From the NCBI GenBank assembly GCA_005406025.1, contig BGZK01001605.1, forward strand, positions 1 through 64,000: 64,000 bases of DNA, given 5' to 3'. This DNA is from Eumeta japonica. Its lineage: Eukaryota > Arthropoda > Insecta > Lepidoptera > Psychidae. Under the pieces are notes generated by a model. That model made no database searches and was not told where the DNA came from. It saw only the letters and a list, made by a program, of their open reading frames with translations. Positions 12,441 to 25,257 of the stretch are shown one piece after another; position 1 is the stretch's first letter, and the number at the start of each line of letters is the position of its first letter. The position numbers and the translations under genes were made by a program.

Positions 12441-13889
12441 GCAATGCTAAAAAGAACTTCTAGAATAATGTTGCTTATTACTCGTTTTGACGTTTTGAAA
12501 GTACGTATATTGTAGGCTTATAAGATGATATCCAGTTGCTAGAAACCGCAACGATACTGATAATCCTTGCTGAATAATTATGGAATTTTAAAAGATAACA
12601 TCTCTTTTCCTAATTTGAAGTCCAATGAAATTCAGTAAACTTACAAAATTGGTTGGTGTCGTACAAAGAGAGTTTTGATGTTATCGAGGAGCTTGTTACC
12701 ATTCAGAATCACCTTGATTTACCTTGATTGGGAATCTATTCAACATGCCTTCAATTTATTGTATAGGTTTCATTTCGAGCGTCCATATTCTAAGGGTATG
12801 CACTTTTTGACATACGCTTAATTTGATTCGTGTACACTCAGAATCATTATCTCACCATTTTCTCTCCGTATGTACTGTATTATATTATCAATTGTTTCTG
12901 ACAGTATTGCTAGTAAAAACTCAAAAAAAAAAATAAGCAAAGTTATCTATGGCCGATAGAAAATAAATTTCATTTCCTGTTATCGATACGTTGGAGGGCT
13001 CGCCAAGTCATTGTGTATAACCACCGCGTTACATTCGCGTTAGACAGTGGCTATTTTAACCTATGTACTTCGCAAATTTAAAATTACTTCTTCATGCTCT
13101 TACACATTCTTTTTCACTCTTTTCTATATATAATGAACATATTTTTGTTGCTTATTATATTAAAAATTTATGACTTATTGTAGAGATTTTTAGTCTATTT
13201 AACATAGCAGACAATCTATTTTTCAGTAGGGGTATTCTGGCAAGAGCGAAAAAAAATGAGGATATCTTTTTTTAGGGATTTAACGGGAATTTTTTTTATA
13301 CTAATATTTTTTCTATTATTTTTAAATTATTATTAAATTTTATTATACATGTATTTAATGTGTGTGTTAAGTTATACTTAATGATTATAATCAATTACAA
13401 AATTTATTTTGGAATATATTCAAAATGTTAATTTCGTATATTTGGAAATTTCATAATAAATGTATTCCACACAAATGCGCAAAGCAGTAAAGGTTAATTT
13501 AACACAACGACGTTATTCTGAATTCGAGTAGGCGCTTTTCCTAAAGGCGGAAAATTAAACGACTTATTTCCCGTCTAAATATTCTTCCGTATTAAATTCA
13601 TAAAATAATGAACGTTAGGCACAAGGTTACAGTTTTAACTACGTACTATAACCACTTTAAATTTAATTAAGCAAGCGGTAATATTCCCTGTCGGACCTTA
13701 ATTGGGTCTTGGCCGTTTAATCAGTTAACCAGCTCATTGCTATGAGCTTAGAGTCCTCATATTCGATAAATGTATTTAGAAAACAAGCCTTAAAAGCTTA
13801 TTTAATCTCAAAATTTAATTTAGCTTATATGATACGACACCAATACGAATGTTCTCATAAAAATTGAAAAACAGTGCATTGCCGGTAAC

Positions 13890-14880
13890 TTTATTAATTG
13901 TTATTTTATTTCTCAACATAGTCACTTTTGAGTATAACGCACTTGATATATCTTTTTTTTCTAAGGTTTAAATTTCTTTTAAAAATCTTTTTATGCTGAA
14001 TATCTAAACTTTCCTGTACTGCATCGACTACTACTTCATCACCTTCGAATTTCTGTCCTTTCAGATAACGATTCAACCTTGGAAATATATTGAAATCACT
14101 AGAAGCAAGGTCTTGTGCGGCCAAAGCAACGGTGGACCTGTTAGCCGAGGCATTATTTTAATGAAACATAACAATGTTTGCTAGTTAGCCCGGCCGTATA
14201 AGAATTTCGTTACGCAATTATTTTATATGTTTTGCACACAAAGAGTCCGTAATAGTCATTCCACGGTCGAGCTATTCTATCATGACCACCCCTCTCTAAT
14301 GAGATCCAATGATCTTTCGGCAAAGCTTAAATTTGTCAGGGGTTGAAAATGATGATTTTTTCCGAGTTATAGAGCTTAATTGTTTCTAGGACGCAATGGC
14401 TAAAACACGCTTCATCAATGGCTGTAAATCGCTCCAATATACTATCGAGATCTTCTTGTAGCAGTTCCAAAGTTTACTCCCAATCGTTCGTGTGAAATGC
14501 TGTGCACACTAACCTGTCGACATCTTTATTTCTTAGGATATAAAAGGTTGTTGGGCGACCCCAGCGAGGATCGCCTTGGTGAATGTTCTCCCACGCTTAA
14601 ATTCGGTGCACCAAAAGGTAAACCTTGATCAACTTATCCTGTTTTGAAGTTTTTCAAACACATATATTTAATAACCGAATGCAATACAATTTTTTCCATT
14701 TTCAACAACACGCCCCGACAAACTGCAAGCAAAAATTTCCGTTTTTAAGAAACAAAAGATATTTAAATTATGTCCCTTTTTAAAATCCAATCAATATTCC
14801 AGTTTCACCAGCCAGTATTTACTTTCTTTCGTTCCAAAAAGTTTATAACTTGTTCTTACTTTATAGTGAACACCCCCTAG
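13890..14880 (-). mobile_element. Decayed mariner-like transposon, family M2
   Basis: Read on the minus strand, the left end near 14880 starts GGGGGTGTTCACTATAAAGT beside TA. The ORF begins near 14701 (MEKIVLHSVIKYMCLKNF), the N-terminus of a mauritiana/cecropia-type mariner transposase. After stops and frameshifts come GDPRWGRPTT-like residues, the first catalytic aspartate in AIDEACFSHCVLET, then FH-stop-NNAS where HQDNAP is expected, so the second catalytic aspartate is Asn. An open C-terminal segment follows (13906-14124) with LASSDFNIFPRL, carrying the third aspartate, and GQKFEGDEVVVDAVQESL, ending in DYVEK. I could not find the matching right terminal repeat beyond 13890. It is inactive and belongs to a different subfamily from M1. 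Confidence 0.85.
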
Positions 14881-15079
14881 TATAAAATACTCAACTATTA
14901 AATAATTGGCTCTAGGTGCAGTTCAAGTTAGATTTAATGTTCAGCACCATTTCCAATCCAAGCAGTTCTTAACTTAAATCTAAAACGGAATAGGAGCCAC
15001 GACTGAAAATAGAAATTTATAAATATCTTCTATTCATATGGACAAAACCGCAGCCAAAATTTATGCAGTAATACCCATT

Positions 15080-15340
15080 TCGTAGTGTAAGCTAACGAGG
15101 CTGGCCTATATTACGCGCGACTTAAAGCAGCTGACCTTAGCGCGTAACCTCTTTCGGCGGGATATTGCGACCCGTAAATTATCACTTTCATGAAGGACAG
15201 ATTAGGCGCGACCATCCATTAACGCAGCTTCTGGCGGTGACAGTCGCCTCCGCGGCGACCGCAGCGCGTTCATGATTCACAGGCGAGCTCCGGTTTGCGA
15301 TGAGTGTGGAAAACGATTGCAGTCGATACACGAGCGTTGT
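15080..15340. other. GC-richer island, candidate regulatory sequence
   Basis: Includes ATTACGCGCGACTTAAAGC, GGCGGTGACAGTCGCCTCC (an internal GGCG/CGCC inverted repeat), and CCGCGGCGACCGCAGCGCG. No open frame of note. It differs sharply in composition from the flanks. Function is inferred only. Confidence 0.2.
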
Positions 15341-16784
15341 GTGTGTGTGAATAACTTAAAAGTAGAAAGAAAAAGGGTATGAACAACTAGCTGTACATTT
15401 TTGTCATTTTCATTTTATTAATTACTGATTCTTTCTATCATCTAAAATGCCAATTGCCTCTATTGACAATAGTAGCACAAGAAGACTGCCTCAGACAAAA
15501 ACAAATTCAGTTTAATCTCTGACACTAAGTTCAGGGTTTTATGCTAAACACATCGAATTAATTTATTTAATTTAATATAATTTTTATAAATTAAATATAA
15601 TTTAATTTATAAAAACAAATATTCGCATAGCATAATACAACATAAACTCGAACTTACTCTAGCATTCACGTGAAGCTTCCAACGATACAAGATGAAACTT
15701 ACAAACTTAGACACTAACTTAGGTTCCTCACGTAAGATGGAACTTCTTGCAACGTCAGCGTAACGCAAACAACGTTCGCTAGCATAGAGCTTTTATTATT
15801 AAAACATAATTTTGCATTATTGCAGTAAATCTTTGTTCTATAATGAAAATGTAATTATGCGGTATATTTATTAAAAATAAAAATAAATTGTTAGCCGACT
15901 GCATGAAGTCACGAGTTCATTTAGAAAGCTTTTTGTGCGCAGGTTCAATAAGGCCTCTGAAAAACTTAAACAAACTCAAAATCACTACTAGGCAAAAACT
16001 TATTAGAAAGAGGTTGTATAAGATTTATGTATACTTAGAGGACCAATATTCAAGGACGTAAGCAGCTCTACTACTTGCGGATTTGTTCCCTTATATTATG
16101 GATCTATATATGTTTGATTGTATAATTTTTACTTAAATTCAGAAAGAGCTACCTTCCAGTTTCTAGCTAGTTCTTTTTGAGGTAAAGCCTTCCGAACGAA
16201 TTGTAAGATGATAAAGTAGTGAAATACAATTTTTTGAAATATTAAGACATATTTATAGTGTTATATATATGCTATAAAATAAATATATATTTGCATTTTA
16301 ATTTAAATGAAATCGAATAAATAACTCGTATAAATTCAAAATTCACATGTTTGTTTCATTTGAAGTAAAGTCAGTTGTTGTTCCTTTTGTATCTATAATA
16401 AAACCAAAATTGTTTGTCTAATGATTTTTCAAAATAATTTCTGCTACAATAAAAATAAATACAATAAAAACATAATTGAATTGCATCGATCTATCATGCT
16501 TTCGTAAACACATACCAGATAATTGAAAACACGGTTTTTCCTTAACTATTTTTATTTTATCAATACATGAAGGAATCGACTTAATAATATTATTATTGAG
16601 CGCTTCTCAATAATATTTTAAATAAAAGAGCCAAAAATAATTTATATATTGATTAATTGTGAATAAATCAGACGAAAATTTCAGTAGCAGTCTTCGTAAC
16701 AGTTTGTGTTGAGAGGTGTGCAGTAGCGGTATATACTAGCGGTTATCCGTCCTTTTTAATTAAAATTTTTCTATGACCGTTATC

Positions 16785-16832
16785 GCTACAGATCTCGTTA
16801 TCGATTTTGATCTTGATTTGCTTTGAGCTTTT
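16785..16832. repeat. Short degenerate hexamer tract, pyrimidine orientation
   Basis: The run ATCTCGTTATCGATTTTGAT followed by CTTGATTTGC has the six-base GAT-containing periodicity seen in the larger arrays of this window. Confidence 0.3.
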
Positions 16833-17498
16833 TGAAAGCATTTATTTTATTCGCAATTATTCGCAACCATAAGCTATTTCGTAGCGCTCGTGATGTAATT
16901 AGCTTGACACGACATTTTTAAATATTAATTTTATTTGCATAAGTAAATTACAATATTTATAACCTATAGGTTACTAATTTATAATAAAAACAACCAAATA
17001 TATCTATACTTAGATGGTATGTCGATTGAAGTTTACTACCAGTGACTTAAAATAGCACCTTGATGAAAATTAAAATAATATAATGTTGTTTTGGAAATAT
17101 TTCAAACTTGTCACATAATTCAAGAATAAAAATCTTAAAAGTGGCATTTAAAAAAATTCTCCGCTTAAATAATAAGAAATAAAATAATAGAACTTAAAAA
17201 ACGTAAAAGAGTTAATAAATTCTAGTAAAAAATAATATCTTCTCCTTTTTGAAGAGTTTACAATAACATTATACGGTCTTGAACATATTTCAAGTTATAT
17301 CCAGATTCGCAACTCTAAATCCCACGCGTAGATAAGGACAATTTCAAGGTAAATCCTAATAAGCCTTTGTCCTTAGGCTTAATCTTAGCGATTTGGTTGG
17401 GAACTATGTCACCCTTACCGTGACCTATTCAGTATCTTATACTCCTTATAAATAAATTTGACTACATATCTGTTTTAGGAATCGTATGAGATTTGCAT

Positions 17499-17560
17499 GT
17501 AATATATATTACTTTATGTTCCTATAAAATTTTATAGGAACATAAACTAATATGTATTAC
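17499..17560. repeat. 62-bp palindrome
   Basis: The central 32 bases (17514-17545) are a perfect palindrome (TTATGTTCCTATAAAA on the left arm) with no spacer. Pairing continues outward to GTAATA on the left and TATTAC on the right with only two mismatches, giving 31-bp arms. It may be a very small foldback element or the relic of a MITE. Confidence 0.85.
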
Positions 17561-17811
17561 AAATAAGTGATTTTGTACCCGTTATATACCTCGATGAGTT
17601 TTGTAAACGTTCCGTTCTCATTTAGTGAATAATCAAAAAATAAAAATAATGAATGTATATTTTAATTTCACTTCATTAATAGGCACAAAAACTATATAAT
17701 TTTTCACTACCATCTGTTTCGTTACCTTATCTATACATATATAATGAAAATGTTTTTTTTTTGTCCGCGCATCGCGCAAAAGCTTTTTACTCAACGTATC
17801 GGCATGAGACT

Positions 17812-17992
17812 GCGACCATTCCACGCGGATTCGTTTGTAGATGGTTATAGGCCTTTGATAATATAAACAATGTAAAAGTATGTTCGTGTGGATGTTTGTC
17901 ATACGCTGATGACTGAAAAGATTGAAATCGGGACTTTAACCATTCGACGCGAAATCGTTTGTAGATGGGTTTAAGATTCTTATAATATTATT
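17812..17992. repeat. Imperfect tandem duplication, period about 125 bp
   Basis: ACCATTCCACGCGGATTCG then TTTGTAGATGG (from about 17815) recurs as ACCATTCGACGCGAAATCG then TTTGTAGATGG (from about 17939). Both are followed by an A/T-rich TTATAATAT-like segment. Confidence 0.7.
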
Positions 17993-20900
17993 TTTCTTTG
18001 GGTGTCTTTTGCAGTTTAAATAGTAAATTATTAACACTGCCATTAACGCCCAAAGGAGGACTAAGATCGGCATAGAGTTCTGTATTGGAACCGAAAATAG
18101 AACGGGCCAGGATCCAGCAACTTACCCAGGAACGACATCGAGAAAAGGACCATGAACACGTTTAAAAGTAACAGAAAAATCGTCCGATATAGAAAATGAA
18201 GGAATTCGTTGTATACCCCCGTGGTTAAAACCCAGATCACATTCAAGTATTCAGAAAAATTGCTAAATCTAAATTTACGCCCAGCGAATCCGGCTTGTCA
18301 ACGCTAGTAAATTTATATATAATTAAGGAGGATTAAGTAAAAAATTATCATAGAACTATTTGTGAACCCGTATTGATTTGATCACAAATATTTTTATACG
18401 ACGATTGCAAAAAGATATACCTATTTCCATTATAAGACTTTCACAAAAGCGGAAAATTAACGGCGCAAGTAAGAATGAATGTTAAAAGCGATCCATAAAA
18501 ATAAACTATGGCGGGTGCCCGCCGTCCTTTTCTCTCGAACTTGGCGCGCACATCGTCGTGTTCTCGGGCAATCGAAAATCATCAATTTAAGTCACAAGAA
18601 ATTGGGATCGTTCCGTATTCATAAAAAGTTCTTATTGAAAAACCATTTCGATACAATAAGTTACTTACTGTTTTTATGCATTTCAAACACACATTCTTTT
18701 TTTGTCTCTTGTGCATTTTTTCAAATCATGTACATTTTTCATTTTTAGTGAAAAATCTAATAAGCTTTGATTTCTGCGTGGAAAAAAAAATGTTTATGAC
18801 AATCAAATGTCAAATCCGTTGAATGACCTTTCGATTTGGGTACGTTTCGAGAATTCGATTTGAGAGTCATTACTGATATTCATGTGCGATGAGCCGGTTA
18901 TTGTGTTTATGTTTATAGACAACTTACGATTCCGAACGCGCGGACAGAATTATTTCTATCACTTTTTCTATCAAGAGATCTTTCTTTTGATCATGGTTCT
19001 GATCACAGTTTGATTCTCGATTTCAGATGATCTATTGAAATTGTTTAAGCTTTCGTCGAACTCGGTAGTATACTCAACGTCCAAGTCCAACAACTCCAAC
19101 GGCCTAAACTCATACTAGTGGCCGTTGAAGGCTGAGTTGTCTACATTGCTTTGGTGAATTCCTGATGAACTATATTTTCATAAAAAATATTTGTCCGAGT
19201 TGGTCTGTTTCAAAGCGTGCTGTGTATTCAAACCTCCGAACCTCAGCTACTTGGATAGTAAGTAAGCTCATGGACAAATGTTAACTTCATGATAGAGAGG
19301 ATATTACCTAATCTTGGATACATCTAATGTTAGCAAGTTTGCAATCTCCCATTTAAATAATACTTTTCAAGTAGTAACCTATGAAGCACGATCGGACACC
19401 AAACAAATACACGTCAAATACAACATTCTAGAGGGTACGTACATTTTCATTCCATTCACTTTCGAAACAGTTGGCTCTTCAGGCAGTAAGAAAAATTCTT
19501 CATAAAGGCTTTAGCGTGAGGCTCAGAGGCACAAGAGGAGATCATCATTCTGGGTTTTACTCGTTCTAAATACTATTTGTAACTTCACGACACGGAAACG
19601 CCGCCAATGCAATGAAAATTTTCAGACTGGGTCGGATCCTGTTAGGTGTATTTTATTTTGTTTTTTAAATGTATACGCTTCGTCGTTAAAAATTTATACA
19701 AATTCTCTTAATATTGAATAAAACCTCCAAACAATGAAAATGACCACTTTTCAATTACTCCTTCGCGCACAGAATGCTAATTTAGTACACCGGAACTCAT
19801 TCCACCCACAACCCGTACCGTCCATCGATCTCTTTCCGGGCCTGTCGCGCACGTCGTTGTCTCCGAGAGTTAAGTCAGTTTGGGTAAACGGAAACTTTCC
19901 CGGCGATACCTACACCGCACGGTGTGGAGGCTTTGATTGTTAGCGGTTGGCGGCCGACGACGACGCTGTATGCGAGCAAAAAGTATCGCGGCGGCGTATC
20001 GACCGCCGCCGCGCGCGCCGGCGTCCGGCCGGCCGTCGTCTGTATGCCGCCGGGCCGCTGAACTCGCGTCGAGCCGCCGCCGGACGCTTCGATCGTTCGA
20101 ATAAAAAGCGAAAGATCGCTCCTCGATGAATCTATTCGCTGTATTAAATCATTATGCAAACAAACGGATTTAGGAGAAGTGTTGCTGTTTTCGTTCGGTG
20201 CGTGGACGGAATAATAAAACGGGAAATGTTTGAACGGCAAAGGTCGGAAGGATCCCCGGGCAGCGTTCGGAAAAGGTTCTATTTTCTGCTCCGTGGAGTG
20301 TATTATGTTCGTTTATACATTAAAGATCGTGTGAAAATACATATTCGTGTCGGTTTCACGACAAAAATTTATTCTTTAAAAATAGAATATTTATTATTAA
20401 CTTTTTTATAGACATCATTATTTTAAGAATATGAAATAAGGGTATTTAATATCATTATATTTAAACAGAACTTTCGTAATGAAACTTGAATTATGCGAGT
20501 AAAATTTATAAAAACTCACCACACTTCTACAAGGGTACCTAATCTTGAAAATCGTATGAAAAGCAACTGAAGGCATATTCAAGAAAGACCAAATTTTATC
20601 ATGTGCAATTAATGAAATTATATTCTGATTACAATAATGGATGAATGTTTATGAAGTAAGAGCGGTACGAATATTAAAGTCTCGTGTTAACTGAAGCTTT
20701 TTACCTCTGACTACACATCTGAGAATTGTGTTTGCATTTATAAATAAAATAAAAATATTTTGCTAACATAAAAATGGATGTTTTTTTTGATCTCGTAAGG
20801 TTACCGACACCAGATAACCCGTCCAAGAAAAATTTATACAAAAATTTTGTCTGTACTTGTCGCTCGCTTCATTTCTTCATATACTTTTATATCATAGTAT

Positions 20901-21835
20901 TATATCTTAGTTTTAAAATATATTCTCCTTATTCAATTGGCTAATTTACATACTTTACAATTTATATTTTGTTATTTTTTTTAAATAACTTTCTCTAATT
21001 GTTCTTTATCTATTGTATGTTTTTGTGTATTTCTTTATTTTTTGGTATATATCCTCTTTTGCAACGCATTTTACGTCAATTTGCATTTGATCAATTCTCA
21101 TGAAACTATAGATAAAAATTTCTTTCTAATGACAATGTATTAATAGTCTAACTGATGCTGCAGAGCTGATGACTTCAAAATCTTGTACATGGATTCGATT
21201 AGGAATCTAATCAAATTCATGAAAAATAGATAGATTCCTTTTTTCACATTCACATCAAGGGCAGATCTAGTCTTTGAGTCAAGAGAAAGGTCACATAATA
21301 GTAGTCCAGTTAAGATGGACCCCGATCCGCTTATAAAGATAGCACAAAAACTCACCTCAGGCAGGGTTCATGACCCACTTGACCCCTTGGATCCGCCTTT
21401 GGTTCAAATTTCTTTAATTATTACTTGTAGTGTTAAAATGACTAAAAATAATGTTAGAGATACGCCCTAAATATGTTATGTATATATATTTTATTTCTAT
21501 TAATTAACCTGTGGTATATTGACGTTCCGTTATCTAATATTTTTGAAAACAATATGAAAAAAAAACAAAAAGTAGGTATGTATAATCGGAAATACAAGCG
21601 TGAAGTAATAGTTTCTGTTATTGACTTTTCAGATGAGTGAAAGTTCCCTTGGTTCACCTAATAACCTACCTCTATCAGCTCCTCTCCTCTTCATTAACCC
21701 ACTTCTTTCTTCATCGCACTGGCGACTCCTCCAAAGTCGCGAGCGTCCATGAGTAGCGGTGATCACCTATATTCGGTAGCTCGCATGATCGGTCGCCTCT
21801 CGACAATGCTATAAAAAAAAACACAAAAGGAAATT
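17993..21835. other. Noncoding stretch with one strong CpG-rich island
   Basis: No recognised gene. Contains an imperfect inverted repeat at 19090-19140 (core CAACGGCC / GGCCGTTG, outer ACAACTC / GAGTTGT) and the island at 19780-20290. Elsewhere A/T-rich. Confidence 0.45.
19780..20290. promoter_or_regulatory. CpG-rich island, possible promoter or first exon
   Basis: The densest G+C in the window is at about 19930-20110 (for example CGGCGGCGTATCGACCGCCG and CGCGCGCGCCGGCGTCCGGC). Overlapping frames of 60-121 codons on both strands (19734-19943 +, 19947-20129 +, 19875-20240 -) are expected by chance where stop codons are rare. None has recognisable domains. In insects such islands often mark promoters or 5' exons of developmental genes; that reading is inference, and I see no TATA box or splice evidence that fixes a strand. 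Confidence 0.3.
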
Positions 21836-21837
21836 TG

Positions 21838-22025
21838 TTGATCTAATCGCTACCAAGAATCACCCGCTGGGCTAATCTAAAGAGTTCCTGAAAATTTCTT
21901 TGAAATCGGTGCAGAGCCCTTTTGGAGTCCATAGGGAACACACACACACACACACAAACATACACACACTTTTTTATACATTACTATTATTTTATTCCAC
22001 TAATAAAATAAGGCCTGTAACACAT
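21838..22025 (+). repeat. Interspersed repeat with (AC)n tract
   Basis: The sequence AATTTCTTTGAAATCGGTGC followed by GGAGTCCATAGGGAACACAC and an AC run (21938-21969) resembles a common lepidopteran repeat end in which 'fails to differ from a GAAATCGGTGCAG' word precedes a CA tract. The 66-codon frame through it is an accident. Confidence 0.5.
21938..21969. repeat. (AC)n microsatellite
   Basis: ACACAC run with single interruptions (AAACAT). Confidence 0.95.
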
Positions 22026-24770
22026 TCTGAGGTTGCTGGTCTTCACGGGAGGCAAAGATCATCTACTCTGTACCAGCTCATATACTGGTTTATCCCTTAA
22101 AAACCATATAAAGAAAAGAATTTTATAAAGTCCCTAGGCTACGAAAATCTATTCGCTGATAATTAAACAATAATAATGGGTTATCGCTTGATATTTACTT
22201 TTATTTTCGTTCTATAAGTATTTCTGTAATCCTGTAATATTAGATTTTACATTTGTGCCATAGACAGCACTCGCAGGGTCCGTGCCCGTCTCTTCCTATT
22301 ATTTCACTTCCTTTATTTGACTCTTTACTGTGTATTCGTTTGATTTCCATTTACAATTCAAATATATTATAATAATAAGTTTGAAAGTTCTCTCTATTTA
22401 GTATAACCTACACCATTATTACGCTCGTAGTTGAATCGATGATTTTATTTGGCTTTCCTTAAAATTTCGGGAAACACACATTTTAAGTGAACTAGACATA
22501 ACACGAATATTTTTTTCAAAATCTGATGTCGATTTAATTATCGTAATAAACGTTTCAATAAAAGTAACGCTTCTTCTATCAAATATTAATCGATATCAAA
22601 TCGGATTTCTCCTGTGCGTTGTTACAAATCAGTTATTAAACAATACAAATCCTGGTAAATGGGCAGTATTAACATATTGTTCTATTCCGAAATCGTACTC
22701 CGAATTTTTCGTGCATTTTTTGTATCCATTGGGTCAACGACATCGTGTATTGATATGAATTCGATATCGATTTCAATTATTTATATAAAAGCAATTTCAT
22801 TGCTATCTGTTCTTTGGCTCCATAATCTCTATAAAAAGCGACATTTCAGTAATTGGGCGGGCGAAAGTAAATTCCTTAGCAATGTCGTCGTGAACATTTT
22901 CGTTTGTAGATACGGCCGCTCGACAAGCAAACATCAAAGATGGACCGACATCATTTTCTTAATTAAAATATCTTATTAGAAACTCAAATTACAACTCAAG
23001 GAATGAAATCTGATAAGTTATCAGTTCACGTCATAGCTGGCAAAGCTGAAAGCTTGGCCATAGAATTAGACCATCGCACCCTATTGTGTCTATTACAGTC
23101 GATTTCGCGTTCTTCAAAATTTGTTGCTATCCATTCTCTGTCACATTTAATTTCGCTCTATAGGTTCATACAAACAGCAGTTTATTTTTGGCGTTCGCGC
23201 TTCCAGTATTTTCTCCTTTTTTTTAACCATTTAATGGATGATCCAACAACAAAACATTATGTTTTGTTCTATTCTATTAATCTTGTATGAATTCTATTAA
23301 TTACAGATTTCTAAAGTAATATCTGTTTTTATTATCATCATCACGTTTGGCGTTCCGTGAGAATTACTAAAAATCTTATAGTTCTTAATTATACAACCCT
23401 TACGACTCAGTCGAGAAGCTTCATACTACTAAATTAGTTGATTAGCGCATGCTAAGCTATTTTTATCTTTCATGCCTTCTTTTTAACAATAATAAAATTG
23501 AAATACCTTTATCTTTGATACCCGCATCTCATTCTCCCTCCCAATTCCCACTGTTTGTTCCATATAGAGTTTTGAAACACAGCTATTAATTCTAAAAAAT
23601 ATATAGCAAATGTTATCAATCGCTAGACGGCCTTATTAAAAAAAATAAGGGACGAAAGGTATTCCAAGTTTGTTCTGAAATGTAAATTCTACAAAAACGT
23701 TTGTAGATATGAATATCCAAGCTCACTGTTTGAATATCTTGAGCAGCGTGAGCTTTGAATGAGTATCTACTCAGTCAGATGAAAATAAGAATAAAGACAT
23801 GAGGGACGGAAATCATATTTTGTGGTTTTCTAAGCGACATGCGACAAGATAAAAGGACATTTTAAGCTACAGGCCTACCAGTTTATTATATTGGTATTTG
23901 ATATATTTTGTGATAGGTATGGTTTATGTATGTATTTGTATTCAGCAATAAATAAACCATATCGATTAGGATATGTACTGCCATGCGTGCTGTAAGAATT
24001 TGAAAACATCTCTTACTATTCTCATGAGCATTAAAATAAATTTTATTACTTTACAATGACTAAAAATGTCACCTCACGTATTTCCGAGATCATGAATATA
24101 AATTGTCGAGGGAAAAGTTAATGGCAAAGTTTATTTAAACGAAGTCCTGCGCAGCTACAAACGCGAAAGGTCCGGGTTTTGGTCTCCGGCCGGCCGAAAT
24201 GTAAATTAATTTTACTCGATTAGTGTTCCTAATAGTTGTGGTGTGTTGCCGGGCGAATGCTCATAGCATACAAAACATATCCCCTAATTTGCAGCTAGTC
24301 CTTCGCAGTTGTTAATTTATTGTGATTCATAAATTTATTCATATAGATAAAGGTAACTATCTAAACGATGCTCTCGACAGAAAATTGTTCAGACAGCAAA
24401 TATAAAAAAAAACCATTACAAACGCAAGGGATATAACATTTTTCAGCGGAAAGACATTTTTCAGTTGGAAAATGCGAAAGAGATTACAGATGATCCGATT
24501 TAGTTTCGATTCAAACTGAAAAATATTTTGCTGAGCGCCGCAACATACCGCGACGCCCCCTGACCTGCGGCGGCGGCGCCCTGAAACGTAATCTCTTTCC
24601 AATTTCTCCGTTGCGACGTAGTAGCTAACGTTGTATGTACCCGTTTAAGCCGTGTTTGTACAGATAATAAAAAGATAACGTTATTTTGTATACGATCATT
24701 ATTTTATTAGGATTCCTTTCGTTACTGTATTGGATTCGTTATGAAATAGTATAGTCGGTGTGTAACTTGT
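22026..24770. other. Noncoding stretch, low repeat content, candidate enhancers
   Basis: No gene recognised. About 22560-23280 is noticeably less homopolymeric than its flanks and contains ATCGATATC, TAATTGGGCGGGCG, GATACGGCCGCTCG and several TAAT and GATA words. About 24110-24280 (GGTCCGGGTTTTGGTCTCCG, CCGGCCGGCCG) and 24530-24620 (GACCTGCGGCGGCGGCGCC) are GC-rich pockets. These could be cis-regulatory, but no direct evidence shows it. Confidence 0.3.
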
Positions 24771-24773
24771 TTT

Positions 24774-24860
24774 TATGGTTCCGTATGTTAAAAACAAAAC
24801 GGAACCCTTGTAGGACCAGTTTTTCTGAGGGTCTCATAGATCTATCAAATTTGAATGTAT
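24774..24860 (+). repeat. Interspersed repeat family R2, copy 1
   Basis: TATGGTTCCGTATGTTAAAA then AAACGGAACCCTTGTAGGA, followed by GGGTCTCATAGATCTAT. The GGTTCCGTA...CGGAACCC signature recurs at 45340-45460 (opposite strand) and in part at about 60060-60150. Confidence 0.5.
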
Positions 24861-25257
24861 ATAAAACTGATATGTTATCTTTGGTATGTAAAGTGTAAAG
24901 GTTAAACTTTTAAGTCAATGAAATCGAAATATAATGCCTTTTATCATATTTGGATAATCTCAAACCAACTCATCAAAATGTATAATGTGCTTTCCGTTGA
25001 CCTACAAGCGTGAAATTGGGCAAGAAATAAGGTCTCACAATGTACGTAAAGTAACTTAAGTTTCACAGAGACTAAGCTTTTCGAGAAAACAGTAAAATAT
25101 ATTACCAAATCGATACAATATCAATTTGTGTTTGTAATAGTTTAATACAAAGGAATATGTATTTACTTTGATGTGACCAGGCCTATGCACAAATGATTAT
25201 ATCATCTCTACAGGATACTATGTATTTTCTGGTAAATAATAATGTTAACTTACGCTT

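Larger units (their letters stand above)
9841..13889. other. Noncoding stretch with GC-richer islands
   Basis: No recognised gene. Two islands stand out and are listed separately (10500-10800, 12120-12440). About 13490-13760 is also less repetitive and contains a short hairpin with arms AGCTCAT / ATGAGCT near 13731. The remaining DNA is A/T-rich. Confidence 0.45.
14881..17498. other. Noncoding stretch, no gene seen
   Basis: Contains the island at 15080-15340 and otherwise A/T-rich sequence. A hairpin with arms TATTATTGAG / CTCAATAATA lies near 16590-16615. No recognisable translation. Confidence 0.45.

Noticed and set aside
15895..15955. Possible tRNA-like promoter (TTAGCCGACTG and GGTTCAATAAG)
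   Set aside because: The B box lacks the conserved CC and the A box is poor. Not called as a SINE or tRNA.
19875..20240. 121-codon minus-strand frame in the CpG-rich island
   Set aside because: Stops are rare in GC-rich DNA, frames are open on both strands, and no motif is recognisable.
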